Origin: an uncultured Eubacterium sp.
Lineage (GTDB): Bacteria > Bacillota > Clostridia > Lachnospirales > Lachnospiraceae
Length of the DNA: 57,231 bases
Assembly: GCA_910586225.1 (NCBI GenBank)
Contig: CAJUIL010000027.1
Location: 1-57,231 of the forward strand
Reading direction: 5' to 3'
Below the pieces are notes generated by a model. The model was not told the DNA's origin, searched no databases, and saw only the letters and a list, made by a program, of their open reading frames with translations. The position numbers and the translations under genes were made by a program. Positions 16,808 to 26,111 of the stretch are shown here, piece by piece (the stretch's first letter is position 1; each line of letters starts with the position of its first letter).

Positions 16808-18235
16808 TTAAAATCTGAAGTACAAAAATGGGTTGTAGCTGCCACTTACAAGCATTGTAATACTAAGCAGGAGCACAACTAGACACCAGCTGCTCTTTAG
16901 CCAGAATGCAGCTGCTTCTCCAATAAAGGCAGAAAGTTTGTACAGTACGAAATTGGCTGTCTTTTTCATAAGCTGTGTACAAGACAGGGCAAGAATGACC
17001 AAAAAGGCTGCGTGAGTCGTCCATTCGTACAGTGCCAGCTTGTTTACAACGGGAACTCCGATGCCAAAAAGCATTTTCAGATAATTGCCAAGCCGCGTCA
17101 GATCTTCGCAGGCGAATAAAACCCAGCCAAGTACGATCCAGAATAGCGCATATAAGTGCGAGAGCAATCTTGGCAGTCGGTTCAGTATCCAGAGCAGAAA
17201 GAGCTTTTCTAAAACAAGCAGCATGAAAAAATACAGTCCCCATAAAATGAAGTTCCATCCAGCTCCATGCCATAAACCAGTTAAAAACCATACGGCAAAT
17301 AGGTTGAGTATTTGCCGCGCCATGCCTTTTCGGCTGCCGCCTAACGGAATATAGAGATATTCCCGGAACCAGCCGCTCAACGTCATGTGCCAGCGGCGCC
17401 AAAATTCGGTAATGCTTTTGGATTCATATGGATACTGGAAATTTTCCGGAAAATGAAAGCCGAACATTTCGCCGAGTCCAATAGCCATATCAGAATAGCC
17501 AGAAAAGTCAAAATAAATCTGGAACGTAAACGCAAGCGCACCGAGCCAGGCAAGCGACATCGAAAGGTCTGTGGCGCTAAGTCCGTAGATTTCATCCCAT
17601 AATGCCCCAATCTGGTTAGCAAGCAGTACTTTTTTTCCAAGTCCGAGCAGGAAGCGCTGCATACCTGCGGCACAAAGTAAACTAGATGTTTGTCGGGTAT
17701 CCACTTCTTGCTGCACATCACTGTAACGGACGATGGGGCCAGCAATCAGCTGTGGGAACATACAGACATACATACCGAATGAGATCAAGTTGTGCTGTGC
17801 CTGAACGTTGCCACGGTATACATCAATCGTATAGGACATCGTTTGGAATGTATAAAAAGATATTCCGATCGGCAGCGCAAGCCCAAGCAGCCTAAAATCA
17901 TGCCTCGTCATGGAATTTATGGTAGTCAGTACAAAATCTGTATATTTGAAAAAGCATAAGATTCCCAGATTTCCAACGACCGAAACAATTAGTACAAGTC
18001 TGCCCAAAGTGCGTTTTTTTTCTTTTGCTACAAAATATTCTAAAAGACGTCCGTTGCAGTAGTCGAAAACGGTGGAAAAAAGCATAATTACAATATATTT
18101 TGGTTCTCCCCAAGCATAGAACAGCAGGCTTGCCAGCAGCAAAAAGAAATTACGCAGCCATTTAGGGCATAGATAGTAGAGTATTATGACTGCAGGGAAA
18201 AAGATACATAAAAATACGATACTGCTAAATACCAT
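16808..18235 (-). CDS. MBOAT family O-acyltransferase (AlgI/DltB-like)
   Basis: A polytopic membrane acyltransferase that passes acyl (commonly acetyl) groups across the membrane to an extracellular acceptor. It has about 11-12 hydrophobic segments over 475 aa. Family motifs are present: IGISFYTFQTMSYTIDVYRG near residue 125, EFWRRWHMTLSGWFREYLY near 285, and the catalytic-histidine block TGLWHGAGWNFILWGLYF near 320. AAGGAGA precedes the ATG. It is followed by a DHHW gene, the normal secreted partner, and preceded 30 bases upstream by a DUF4358 lipoprotein gene. No polymer-synthesis genes are nearby, so the substrate is unknown. Confidence 0.92.
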   Translation of the reverse strand: MVFSSIVFLCIFFPAVIILYYLCPKWLRNFFLLLASLLFYAWGEPKYIVIMLFSTVFDYCNGRLLEYFVAKEKKRTLGRLVLIVSVVGNLGILCFFKYTDFVLTTINSMTRHDFRLLGLALPIGISFYTFQTMSYTIDVYRGNVQAQHNLISFGMYVCMFPQLIAGPIVRYSDVQQEVDTRQTSSLLCAAGMQRFLLGLGKKVLLANQIGALWDEIYGLSATDLSMSLAWLGALAFTFQIYFDFSGYSDMAIGLGEMFGFHFPENFQYPYESKSITEFWRRWHMTLSGWFREYLYIPLGGSRKGMARQILNLFAVWFLTGLWHGAGWNFILWGLYFFMLLVLEKLFLLWILNRLPRLLSHLYALFWIVLGWVLFACEDLTRLGNYLKMLFGIGVPVVNKLALYEWTTHAAFLVILALSCTQLMKKTANFVLYKLSAFIGEAAAFWLKSSWCLVVLLLSITMLVSGSYNPFLYFRF

Positions 18236-18265
18236 ACATATTGTCTCCTTCGTATTAATGCAAAT

Positions 18266-18763
18266 TTATTCAAAGCTTGATTCAAACGCTTTTTGCACGA
18301 GGCCATTTTTCGAGCTGATAATGAGGGCGACATACCGGTCTTCTCTTGTTATGACAGCTTTTTCTGTCATGCTGACCTGCTTTGGATCGTATTCTTGAAA
18401 GGTTCCCTGACGACTTTTGACATGGTCATGCATTGACTGCATCATTGCGGAAGCATCACCCTTATCCTTAAGCTTGATGACGGCGATTTCTTCTGCGGTT
18501 CCTTCAGAAGCATAAGCATAAAAATAGGAATCTACAAGGTCATAGCTCAGGTCACTTAAAAAGGTGAAGTTTAGCTCCGCCTGGTCATCTTCACTGGAAA
18601 TTTTGGTCATTTCTGGCAATGTTGTATCTGCAGAAAGCATTGCTTCCTGCAGGCTTGCGATGGATATGTTGCTCTCAGGCTCGTTCGTGGATTTGGTACT
18701 GCCGCAGGCGGATGCAATTGTAAGCATTGCTGTCAGCAATACACAACTAATATATTTTTTCAT
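18266..18763 (-). CDS. DUF4358 lipoprotein
   Basis: A 165-aa exported lipoprotein. The N-terminus is a lipoprotein signal peptide with a lipobox ending at Cys20 (IASACGS). The mature part matches the DUF4358 pattern, with DSYFYAYASEGTAEEIAVIKL in the centre and repeated short beta segments at the C-terminus. Function is unknown, but in Clostridia the family is often encoded next to MBOAT and DHHW genes, as here, suggesting a role in the same surface-modification machine. AGAAAGG lies upstream of ATG. Gaps to both neighbours are about 30 bases, consistent with one operon. Confidence 0.82.
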   Translation of the reverse strand: MKKYISCVLLTAMLTIASACGSTKSTNEPESNISIASLQEAMLSADTTLPEMTKISSEDDQAELNFTFLSDLSYDLVDSYFYAYASEGTAEEIAVIKLKDKGDASAMMQSMHDHVKSRQGTFQEYDPKQVSMTEKAVITREDRYVALIISSKNGLVQKAFESSFE

Positions 18764-18789
18764 GATGAAAGCCTTTCTTTTGATTGTTT

Positions 18790-19986
18790 TTAAAGTTGAT
18801 CAATGGTTGCTTCGGCCATTGTTTCTGTTTCTCTCGCGACATTGTTTTCTCCGTCGTCTGCTGTTTGTGGGACGTCGATACCAAAAGCCTTGGATACGGC
18901 TTCTATCATTTTTTTAGCTTCTGGCGAAGATTTGTCAAATTCAGATTCTGATGTGTCATTGTAATTATGGATAAAGACGCCGAGGATATATTGATCCTGT
19001 TCATCCTGATACCACATCCCGCCGATATTATAGTTTTCAAAACCAGATAGAGACATCATCGCTTCATTCATTTGATTAATTAAAAGGTCTGCGATCGGCA
19101 GATCTTCTTTGCTGAGCGCTTTTTTGAATCTGAAATAAGAAGAGGACTTCTTTTTATCCAGTGCTTTTTTGATCTTTGCGGGAACCTGATAAATATCCGG
19201 CAGTTCTTTGCTGCCTTGCGCCGCATAAGAATATTTTACGCCTTTTGCTTCTGGAAGCGCAGAACCGTCCCAATCATGGGAGCTTCTGGATATTTCATCC
19301 GTCATATTAAAATTCTGGTATTGACATTTACCAGATACGTCTGAATAAATGTCGACCTGGTACCATTCATTGTCATCCAGCTGCACCATATCCCAAGAAT
19401 GGTATTCATTATGTACAATGTGGCAGTCCATATCCAGCATATGCATAAATAGACGGAAGGTGGTGGCATAGCCAACGCAGACCGTATTACCGCCGGATAA
19501 GGCGCCATGCGGCGTAAATGCGCTTTCCCTGCTTCCTGGAAGCGTAACAGAGGAGCCTTGCCCCTGTCCGACATTTTTAAACATCCATCGATAGACTGCA
19601 AGCTCTTTTTCGTAATCACTCATGCCGTCTTTTATGATTTCGTTTAAAATATCGGAAGCCATTTTCAGTGTTTCCTTATCTTCGTTCGTCAGATCACCGT
19701 CGTCGCCGTTTTTGTAAGCATCTGAAATATGTGTGGTGCTGCGTATTTCGTATTGGTTTGCAACCTTGTAGCCGTCCTCCTGGTAAGTATTTTCTTTTTC
19801 CTCCTCTTTTGCCTGCCGTTCCAGCTGGTTGTCTATAAATTTATTTACCTTTCGGTTTTGCGAAAAAGACTGGCTGATCTGATAGATATTTAAGCCGAGG
19901 CTGGCAGTTAGGCACCCGGTAAGCACCACAGAAGCTACCACCTTTGCAGCTTTTGCTCCGTTTACGTTCTTTTTTTCTACATTCAT
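18790..19986 (-). CDS. Membrane-anchored transglutaminase-like domain protein
   Basis: The central domain (about residues 105-240) has the transglutaminase/cysteine-protease triad. The cysteine is in NTVCVGYATTFR, the histidine in VHNEYHSWDMV and the aspartate in YQVDIYSDV. Gram-positive members act outside the cell on peptidoglycan-associated proteins or peptides. An N-terminal hydrophobic helix (about residues 12-35) is a signal anchor. The start is moved to the ATG at 19986, preceded by AGGAGGAGC; an upstream extension of 32 residues lacks a site. It is the first gene of the DUF4358-MBOAT-DHHW group, 26 bases upstream. Substrate unknown. Confidence 0.82.
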   Translation of the reverse strand: MNVEKKNVNGAKAAKVVASVVLTGCLTASLGLNIYQISQSFSQNRKVNKFIDNQLERQAKEEEKENTYQEDGYKVANQYEIRSTTHISDAYKNGDDGDLTNEDKETLKMASDILNEIIKDGMSDYEKELAVYRWMFKNVGQGQGSSVTLPGSRESAFTPHGALSGGNTVCVGYATTFRLFMHMLDMDCHIVHNEYHSWDMVQLDDNEWYQVDIYSDVSGKCQYQNFNMTDEISRSSHDWDGSALPEAKGVKYSYAAQGSKELPDIYQVPAKIKKALDKKKSSSYFRFKKALSKEDLPIADLLINQMNEAMMSLSGFENYNIGGMWYQDEQDQYILGVFIHNYNDTSESEFDKSSPEAKKMIEAVSKAFGIDVPQTADDGENNVARETETMAEATIDQL

Positions 19987-20069
19987 TGTGCTGCTCCTCC
20001 TAAAGTATACTATTCTTATTAGATTAGACGCATAAATATGCCAAATGGTTTCAAAAAAATAAAAATATT

Positions 20070-20112
20070 TTAAGAAAAACACTGTCTTACCTGATTTCGT
20101 AGGACAGTGCTT
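20070..20112 (-). terminator. Intrinsic terminator of lgt
   Basis: On the minus strand the stem GCACTGTCCTAC / GTAAGACAGTGT is followed by TTTTCTT. It lies just after the lgt stop and before the transglutaminase gene. Confidence 0.8.
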
Positions 20113-20121
20113 TACCTATTT

Positions 20122-20889
20122 TTAGCCTTCGGTGGATGCAACGATAGATTTTCTTTTTTTTAGCAGAACAAACAGAAGGATTCCGAGGAACAGAACAATG
20201 ACTGAGATCAACTGGGAGGTTGATAAGCCGCCCCATTCGCCCCGAAAATCATTCCGAAGAATTTCTATAAAAAATCTGCCAACGCTGTATAAGATCATAT
20301 ACATAGCGCCAACGGTTCCTGTTGTTTTTGCTTTTGAAGCATACCAGAATAAAAACCCCGCTATCAGAAAGTTTCCAGCGCTGGAAAGCAGCTGCGTAGG
20401 GATCAATGGCACATTGTTTGGTGCAAAATCAGAATGGGTGTAAATGATATGGAACCAGGAAGCTGTCTGTCTTCCATAGCAGCAGCCTGCGAAAAAGCAT
20501 CCAATTCGTCCAAAGCCTTGTGCCACGGATACAGCTGGCATCACAAGATCAAAATACTTAAAAAAGGAGGCCTTTTTTTTCTGACAGTAGAGATAACCAA
20601 ATAATATGCCAAAGCTGATACCACCATAAACAACGTAGCCGTTTTTAAAATTCCATAAAATAGAAGGATCCTTCAAGATCTGTGGGATGCTTACAATATA
20701 GTATAAGATCCTGCTTCCGGTTAAAATTCCTAGGATAGAACAAATTAGAATACCCCATAGAATATCTTCGTTTAACCCTTTTTTGCGTGCGCGCAGACAG
20801 CTGATAAGGTAGGCTGTAATATAACCAAGGCCGATCATCAGCCCATACATATGGATCGTAACTGGGCCGAGTTGTATTTCATTTAACAT
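20122..20889 (-). CDS. lgt: Prolipoprotein diacylglyceryl transferase
   Basis: Lgt moves a diacylglyceryl group from phosphatidylglycerol to the lipobox cysteine of prolipoproteins, the first step of lipoprotein maturation. The 255-aa protein has seven predicted membrane segments and the Lgt signature GRIGCFFAGCCYGR near residue 125. YGGISFGILFGYL lies near residue 90. AGGAGAC precedes ATG. It ends at a good terminator and lies 68 bases after a lipoprotein gene. At least two lipoprotein substrates (DUF4358 and the next gene upstream) are encoded beside it. The enzyme is normally a single-copy chromosomal gene, so its presence on a contig with a plasmid-type origin is notable. Confidence 0.95.
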   Translation of the reverse strand: MLNEIQLGPVTIHMYGLMIGLGYITAYLISCLRARKKGLNEDILWGILICSILGILTGSRILYYIVSIPQILKDPSILWNFKNGYVVYGGISFGILFGYLYCQKKKASFFKYFDLVMPAVSVAQGFGRIGCFFAGCCYGRQTASWFHIIYTHSDFAPNNVPLIPTQLLSSAGNFLIAGFLFWYASKAKTTGTVGAMYMILYSVGRFFIEILRNDFRGEWGGLSTSQLISVIVLFLGILLFVLLKKRKSIVASTEG

Positions 20890-20956
20890 ATGTTTGTCTC
20901 CTGGAAAGCCCGATACGGATATCAGGAAAATTCTGACATCTGCACCGGGCCTACAT

Positions 20957-22036
20957 TTATGCTTTAATTTTAAAGGTCATTCGTTTTAAATTGCCTGCTT
21001 TGTCGCAAACTTCCAGCGTATATGTTCCGTTTTTTGATACTTTTTTTCCTGATTTGATGGTCTGTCCGTTTAAAGAAGCATATTTAATGCCGCTTCCTTT
21101 ATCAGAAAAACGGATCGTGCGAGCGCTCTTGTAGGATTTTCCATTTTTCACACCGCTGATGGCCGGCTTTGTAGTATCAATACGGAATTTCAGGCTGCTC
21201 GTATTTCCATTAATATCCGAGGCCGTAACCTGATAAACGCCTTCGGTAGAAAGAAACAAGGAATCAGATTGTGTCGATTCGTCATTGACCTTGACCTTGT
21301 CTAGCAGGTTTTCCGAAGTGATAGTTAAGGAAACTCCCGTATTATACGCTTTTCCGTTGGCAGCACCTTCAAATTTTGGTCTTACTACAGAATTTGACGT
21401 TTGAAAAAGTGCATATAGACGTTCTGTTTGCATCTGTTCCAAATTCCATAATACGGTCTTTCCGTCTTTTTGCACAGAACCATTTGTGTCTGCTATTTCA
21501 TATGGAAAGGAAATGGTCATGTCACAATCCATATTTATAATTTCAGAAACAAGCTTTTGCATAGCTTCTGGTTTAGAGCCAAGCATTTGCTCTAGTTCAT
21601 CTGAAAAGCCATAAGCAGGATCGTCCTCATCCTCTTCCATTGGCATATACAGCCGGGATCTGGAAAAATAATTGGCATTGTAGCACACCGAAAACATTTC
21701 AGAATTGGACAGGAGCGGCTTTAGATCAGAAATATCCTTTAAATCCATGGAAAAGTGAAAAACTTTAGAAACAGTTCCATTCAGATCTTCGTCTGAAAAT
21801 GTGATTTTCGCCTGCGGATACAACGTTTGGAAATAGGTAAGTATCCATTCATCTGAATCAGAGCCATCCATCAGCTCCTCCCACAGCGCTTTTTCGATGG
21901 AAGCGTTTTGCTCAAAGCTGCCAGAGCCGTTTTCGTTTAATGAAATCTGAGTATGATTGGTGCAACCGGTACATAACGCTGCCATTAGCATTAATACGAA
22001 AAGCAGATGCAGCTTTTTTTTCAGCGTTTTTGGCAT
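20957..22036 (-). CDS. Lipoprotein of unknown function with C-terminal Ig-like domain
   Basis: A signal peptide ends in a lipobox (AALCTGCTN), with the lipidated cysteine near residue 25. Residues about 30-230 contain a conserved-looking domain starting SLNENGSGSFEQNASI, a pattern seen in Firmicute lipoproteins related to LppM-type beta-barrel-like domains; I cannot assign a function. The C-terminal 90 residues (for example GVYQVTASDINGNTS, KSARTIRFSDKGSGIKYA and GTYTLEVCDKAGN) form an immunoglobulin-like fold common in surface proteins. AGGAGGAAC precedes ATG. The gene lies directly upstream of lgt on the same strand. Confidence 0.75.
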   Translation of the reverse strand: MPKTLKKKLHLLFVLMLMAALCTGCTNHTQISLNENGSGSFEQNASIEKALWEELMDGSDSDEWILTYFQTLYPQAKITFSDEDLNGTVSKVFHFSMDLKDISDLKPLLSNSEMFSVCYNANYFSRSRLYMPMEEDEDDPAYGFSDELEQMLGSKPEAMQKLVSEIINMDCDMTISFPYEIADTNGSVQKDGKTVLWNLEQMQTERLYALFQTSNSVVRPKFEGAANGKAYNTGVSLTITSENLLDKVKVNDESTQSDSLFLSTEGVYQVTASDINGNTSSLKFRIDTTKPAISGVKNGKSYKSARTIRFSDKGSGIKYASLNGQTIKSGKKVSKNGTYTLEVCDKAGNLKRMTFKIKA

Positions 22037-22223
22037 GGCAGTTCCTCCTTATTCAGTATTAAGTATGAAATGATTTAAAAATACCATATCATATTTTAAT
22101 AGGAATCACAAGAACTTTTTCGCAACGACAACGATCGGGATCAAGCAGTCTCTTGTTTTTCTTAAAAATGATGGAAAAAAATCACAATTATTAAATTTTG
22201 ACATATTTCTTGCAATACACGGA

Positions 22224-23069
22224 TCAACGATTGCTGTAAGCAGATTTTGTATGATCTGCGTCTAATAGATGAGACAAAGGCTGAAAAGTGTAGCCCATAG
22301 CTTCCCATTTTGTCAATAACTCATCTAATATTTCACCATTGGTTTTCGATGTACTGTGTAACAGGACGATTGCGCCTGGATGGATTCTTCCAGTTAGCTT
22401 TTCAAAGGCTTCCTCGTGGGATGGCTGACGGTCTTCATACCAGTCAACATATGCAAGGCTCCAGAAAAAAGTATGGTAGCCAAGCTCTTTGGCCATTTTC
22501 AGATTGACAGCGCTATATTTTCCCTGCGGAGGACGATAGTATGGTGACATTTCTTCACCAGTGATCTGCTGGAATAAGGCTGCGTTGTCCTCCAACTCCT
22601 TTTGAAACGATTCCTTTGTCGCAATGGAGGACATATCCGGGTGGTGGAAGGTGTGGTTTCCGACGGTATGGCCGTCCGTGAGCATCTGTTTGACCAGATC
22701 AGGGCTGGTTTCCAGAAAATGTCCGACAACAAAAAAGGTACCCTTTGCATTGTGTTTTTTTAAGGCTTTTAAGATAGGTTCCGTATTCCCGTTTTCATAG
22801 CCGCAGTCAAAGGTCAGATAAATAACCTTTTCCTCCTTGCCGCCAACATAATAGGCATCATTTTCTTTTAATTCCGCGGCCGTGGCATTACCGGTGGGCT
22901 GTTGTTGTGAGCCATTTTCACCAAAGCCAAGTCCCCAGTTATCAGCCAGCGGTACGATGGCATAAGTACTTTGCCATTGTCTGACGCCTGTAGCTGTGGT
23001 ACGTCCGGCAAGAAATGCAGTGGCCAATATACACACAGGCAGGATTATTTTTCGTTTTATCAGTTTCAT
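22224..23069 (-). CDS. PdaA-like polysaccharide deacetylase
   Basis: A NodB-homology deacetylase of the PdaA type, which deacetylates N-acetylmuramic acid in spore-cortex or peptidoglycan metabolism. Motif 1 is TFDCGYENG near residue 90, with the second aspartate replaced by cysteine (PdaA proteins also vary here). Motif 2 is GHTVGNHTFHHPDM, carrying the metal histidines, and motif 3 is YYRPPQGKYS. The pre-domain NWGLGFGENGS is characteristic of PdaA. Residues 1-25 form a signal peptide or anchor. The ribosome binding site is weak. If it is the spore-cortex enzyme it implies a spore-former, but no other sporulation gene is present. Confidence 0.85.
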   Translation of the reverse strand: MKLIKRKIILPVCILATAFLAGRTTATGVRQWQSTYAIVPLADNWGLGFGENGSQQQPTGNATAAELKENDAYYVGGKEEKVIYLTFDCGYENGNTEPILKALKKHNAKGTFFVVGHFLETSPDLVKQMLTDGHTVGNHTFHHPDMSSIATKESFQKELEDNAALFQQITGEEMSPYYRPPQGKYSAVNLKMAKELGYHTFFWSLAYVDWYEDRQPSHEEAFEKLTGRIHPGAIVLLHSTSKTNGEILDELLTKWEAMGYTFQPLSHLLDADHTKSAYSNR

Positions 23070-23130
23070 GGACGTTTCCGCGATGATGTTCTTACTCTAT
23101 ACCTATGCGGTACAGGCTGGTATTATACAC

Positions 23131-23895
23131 TTATGTGTAGATTTTTTTCTTTTGCTGGCGGGATACAAGTCGGATATACAGCTTTTGCGGGAGAAAACGT
23201 CCACAGATGGTCACAGTCTTCATGCGAAGGGTTGGTATGATGACAGTTTGACGTTTTTTCATTTGCTTTAAGGCATAGGCAGCGCAAAAGCCAGCGGAAA
23301 TGCCTTTTAGGGAAAATTCTACATTTGCCCTGTGGTTAAAATTTGTATCTACTGGACCAGGACACAGACAGCCGGCATATACGTTGCTGCGGCATTCTTT
23401 TAGCTCTGCTGCTATCGCGCGCGTGAAGCTTGTAGTGTAGGCTTTTGTGGCATAATAGGCTGCCATATATGGCCCAGCAGGTATCAGCCCGGCACTGGAG
23501 GCTACATTTAAAAGATAACCACGATCTTTTTTCTGCATAAGCTGGAGGATACGCTTTGTAAAAAAATGCATAGCGCGTACATTTAAATGGATCATCTGCA
23601 GCTCCTTGTCCAAATCTGCAACTATAAATGGGCCACAGTCTCCGAAACCAGCATTATTAATAAAGATTTCTATATTTTTGTCTCTGATGTATTCATAAAC
23701 GCGCCTGCATTCTTCCAGACTTGTCAGGTCTGCGGGAAGAACGATGCACTCTGACCAAAGCTGCGCGGCCAGATTTTGTAAATGCTTTTCTCTGCGTGAG
23801 ATCAAGATCAGGGCATAGCCCTGTCTGGACAGCTGCTTGGCAAAGGCACGACCAATGCCAGAGCTTGCGCCTGTAATAACTGCGTATTGTTTCAT
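23131..23895 (-). CDS. SDR family NAD(P)-dependent oxidoreductase
   Basis: A classical short-chain dehydrogenase: cofactor motif GASSGIGRAF near residue 8, NNAGFG near 80, catalytic serine in VASSAGL and the YYATK (YxxxK) pair near 150. The substrate cannot be read from the sequence. The overall pattern resembles the DltE/YqjQ group. The start overlaps the stop of the AI-2E transporter gene by four bases (ATGA), and its AGGAGGAG ribosome binding site lies inside that gene, so the two are translationally coupled. Confidence 0.9.
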   Translation of the reverse strand: MKQYAVITGASSGIGRAFAKQLSRQGYALILISRREKHLQNLAAQLWSECIVLPADLTSLEECRRVYEYIRDKNIEIFINNAGFGDCGPFIVADLDKELQMIHLNVRAMHFFTKRILQLMQKKDRGYLLNVASSAGLIPAGPYMAAYYATKAYTTSFTRAIAAELKECRSNVYAGCLCPGPVDTNFNHRANVEFSLKGISAGFCAAYALKQMKKRQTVIIPTLRMKTVTICGRFLPQKLYIRLVSRQQKKKIYT

Positions 23896-25037
23896 AACTC
23901 CTCCTTTTTACTGGTATCTATTTTGCAAAATTCCCGGATGTCGCTGAATATTTCTGTTATACACCAGATCAAATGATCAAATGCACCGGCTTCATAAAAG
24001 GTCGTCAGGATCATTCCGATCGGAATTGCAATGATCATTCCGATCACACCTTTGATCTTATATCCAATAAACATAAAAAACAAGGTAGTAAATGGATCCA
24101 GTCCAACGGATTCGCCAACTAATTTTGGCTGAATCAGCTGATGTACGACTAATGATACAGCATAAAGGATCAGCATACCAATAGCCGTTGCATAGTTTCC
24201 AGAAAAAATCTTGACCACGGCCCATGGGATTAATACGGTACCCGTGCCAAAAACAGGCAGCATATCCAAAAAAGCTATCCCAAATCCGATCAGCCATGCA
24301 TAATTTACACCAATGATCATAAGCCCGATCATAATGACGATGTAAATTACGAGCATGATCTTAAACTGTGCCTTGAAATAACCGCCAACCGCACGCAGCA
24401 TATGGTCATAGACCAGACGGCTTTTTTCCTGAATAGATGATGGGATATTTTGTTTTAATGCAGACATGATCCGGTCTCTGTCGGCAATAAAGAAATAAGT
24501 CGCTAAAAGTCCCATGATCACACTGACTAAAATATCCGGAATGCTTGTAGCAAATCCACTGATGGCGGAAAAAGTTGGCTCTTTGTAATCATTAACCAGA
24601 CTGCCAAGCGTCTCTTGAAGCACAGTGCCAAACTCGTCAACATTAAGATTCTCCAGAGCGGGTATTTTACGAAGCAGGGCTTGCAGCTGCTCTAGTGCGG
24701 CTGCGAGTTCGATACCAGCGTTTTCGTACATTGTTGGCAGATATTCCATGAAGCCACGTATGCCTACAGCTAAAAGCATGACTGTTCCATAGCATACAAA
24801 AACTACTAATGCGATAACTAGCACGATTGTTAAAAATGTACCATATTTACGTTTGATCTTCAGCTTTTTTTCCAGAAACCGGACCAGCGGGTTTGCGATC
24901 AGCGACAAAACAAATCCGACTACAAAAGGCATAAAAAACACAAGGATTTTGGGCAGGATAAAGGCCAGGCAGAACAGAGCCAGGATAAATGCAGCCAGAT
25001 TACATAAAATCTTTAGATATTTTACCGATTGCTTCAT
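23892..25037 (-). CDS. AI-2E family transporter
   Basis: A membrane protein of the AI-2E/PerM/YdiK family, whose members export small molecules or ions; the substrate here is unknown. It shows about seven to eight hydrophobic segments, with the family pattern of paired N-terminal helices (FILALFCLAFILPKI and FVVGFVLSLIANPLV), a soluble mid-region (about 140-200), and C-terminal helices including DMLPVFGTGTVLIPWA and the PKLVGESVGLDPF motif. The start is placed at the ATG at 25037, the first with a GAGAGG upstream; a 27-residue extension to 25118 has no homology-like content. It is coupled to the SDR gene. Confidence 0.88.
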   Translation of the reverse strand: MKQSVKYLKILCNLAAFILALFCLAFILPKILVFFMPFVVGFVLSLIANPLVRFLEKKLKIKRKYGTFLTIVLVIALVVFVCYGTVMLLAVGIRGFMEYLPTMYENAGIELAAALEQLQALLRKIPALENLNVDEFGTVLQETLGSLVNDYKEPTFSAISGFATSIPDILVSVIMGLLATYFFIADRDRIMSALKQNIPSSIQEKSRLVYDHMLRAVGGYFKAQFKIMLVIYIVIMIGLMIIGVNYAWLIGFGIAFLDMLPVFGTGTVLIPWAVVKIFSGNYATAIGMLILYAVSLVVHQLIQPKLVGESVGLDPFTTLFFMFIGYKIKGVIGMIIAIPIGMILTTFYEAGAFDHLIWCITEIFSDIREFCKIDTSKKEEL

Positions 25038-25386
25038 AGATATTTTAAGCCTCTCTTTCCTTAACTTCACGGATAGAAGCTGCTTATGAGCTTCAATCAT
25101 AGTGGGAGTATAGCACATAATTTGAACGCTGCCAATGTTTCAGTGCCCGGATTTATCATGTTTAAGTAAATCTTCATACATATTTTAGAATCTTATAAGG
25201 ATTTATAAGAAAGATTTGAATAAATCAAAAATCAAAGTTACTATACAGTTACAAAAGAACTGCTGGTTTGTGTCGCATATGACGAATGTAGTATTTCTTT
25301 TTGCACAGAGCCGCATATGCTGTTTTGGGGGAGTTTGGCATCGGTTTACAGCAGCAGATGCATGAATACAAAGGAGGAGCTATCAG

Positions 25387-25962
25387 ATGGTTACATCACC
25401 AATCCGTACAAAAGAGGAAATTGAGAAAATGAAGGAGTATTATTTAACAAAAAAAAGTTACCGCGACTATACGTTGTTCGTAATCGGGATCAACACAGCG
25501 CTTCGCATTAGCGATCTGCTGAATCTGAAATGGCAGGACGTTTACGATACACAGACGCGCAGGTATAAAAACCATATTGATATTTATGAACAAAAGACGA
25601 AAAAACACGCTATGATTGCGTTAAATTCCAGCTGTATTACGGCTTTTAAGCTGTTAAAAAAGAACCGGCCGTTCAAACGGAGCGATGAATATATTTTCAG
25701 TAGTGGAAAAAGCGGCTATCAATCCCTGTCCAGAAACCGGGCATATCATATTATTAAAGAAGCAGCGCAGGCCAGCCATGTAGAAGGAAATATCAGCTGC
25801 CATTCCTTGCGCAAGACCTTTGGCTATCATGCCTGGAAAAAGGGAACGCCATCTGCACTGATCATGAATATTTATAACCATTCCAGCATTGAGATTACGA
25901 AACGGTATTTATCGATCTGTCAAGATGATAAGGATGCGCTGTACAATTCCATGAACCTGTAA
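25387..25962 (+). CDS. Small tyrosine recombinase (catalytic domain only)
   Basis: A phage-integrase-type site-specific recombinase of only 191 aa. All catalytic positions are visible: Arg in NTALRISDLLNLKW, Lys in KKHAMIAL, His-x-x-Arg in CHSLRKTFGYH, His in YNHSSIEIT and Tyr in KRYLSI. The N-terminal arm/core-binding SAM-like domain of normal integrases (300-400 aa) is missing. Such short forms are known as accessory inversion or resolution enzymes. AAAGGAGG lies 10 bases upstream of ATG. It is a rare + strand gene inside the - strand block. It could resolve multimers of this replicon or switch a nearby site; neither is shown. Confidence 0.88.
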   Translation: MVTSPIRTKEEIEKMKEYYLTKKSYRDYTLFVIGINTALRISDLLNLKWQDVYDTQTRRYKNHIDIYEQKTKKHAMIALNSSCITAFKLLKKNRPFKRSDEYIFSSGKSGYQSLSRNRAYHIIKEAAQASHVEGNISCHSLRKTFGYHAWKKGTPSALIMNIYNHSSIEITKRYLSICQDDKDALYNSMNL

Positions 25963-26042
25963 ACAGGATTCTGTTTACAAAAGGATGTCGATGATTCCCC
26001 GAAACAGTGCAGTTCATAAAAACGCTGCATAAGGTTCTGTAG

Positions 26043-26077
26043 ATGCTGCCTGCCGGTACATACTGGGCAGGCAGCAT
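26043..26077. terminator. Shared hairpin between recombinase and aroB
   Basis: Perfect 12-bp arms ATGCTGCCTGCC and GGCAGGCAGCAT with an 11-base loop. It lies between two convergent genes and could end both transcripts, although there is no T-tract. A second, smaller hairpin (TGTAAACAG / CTGTTTACA, 25958-25979) overlaps the recombinase stop codon. Confidence 0.6.
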
Positions 26078-26111
26078 AACTGCAGACTAGGGCATATGCT
26101 GTGTTCCGGAT

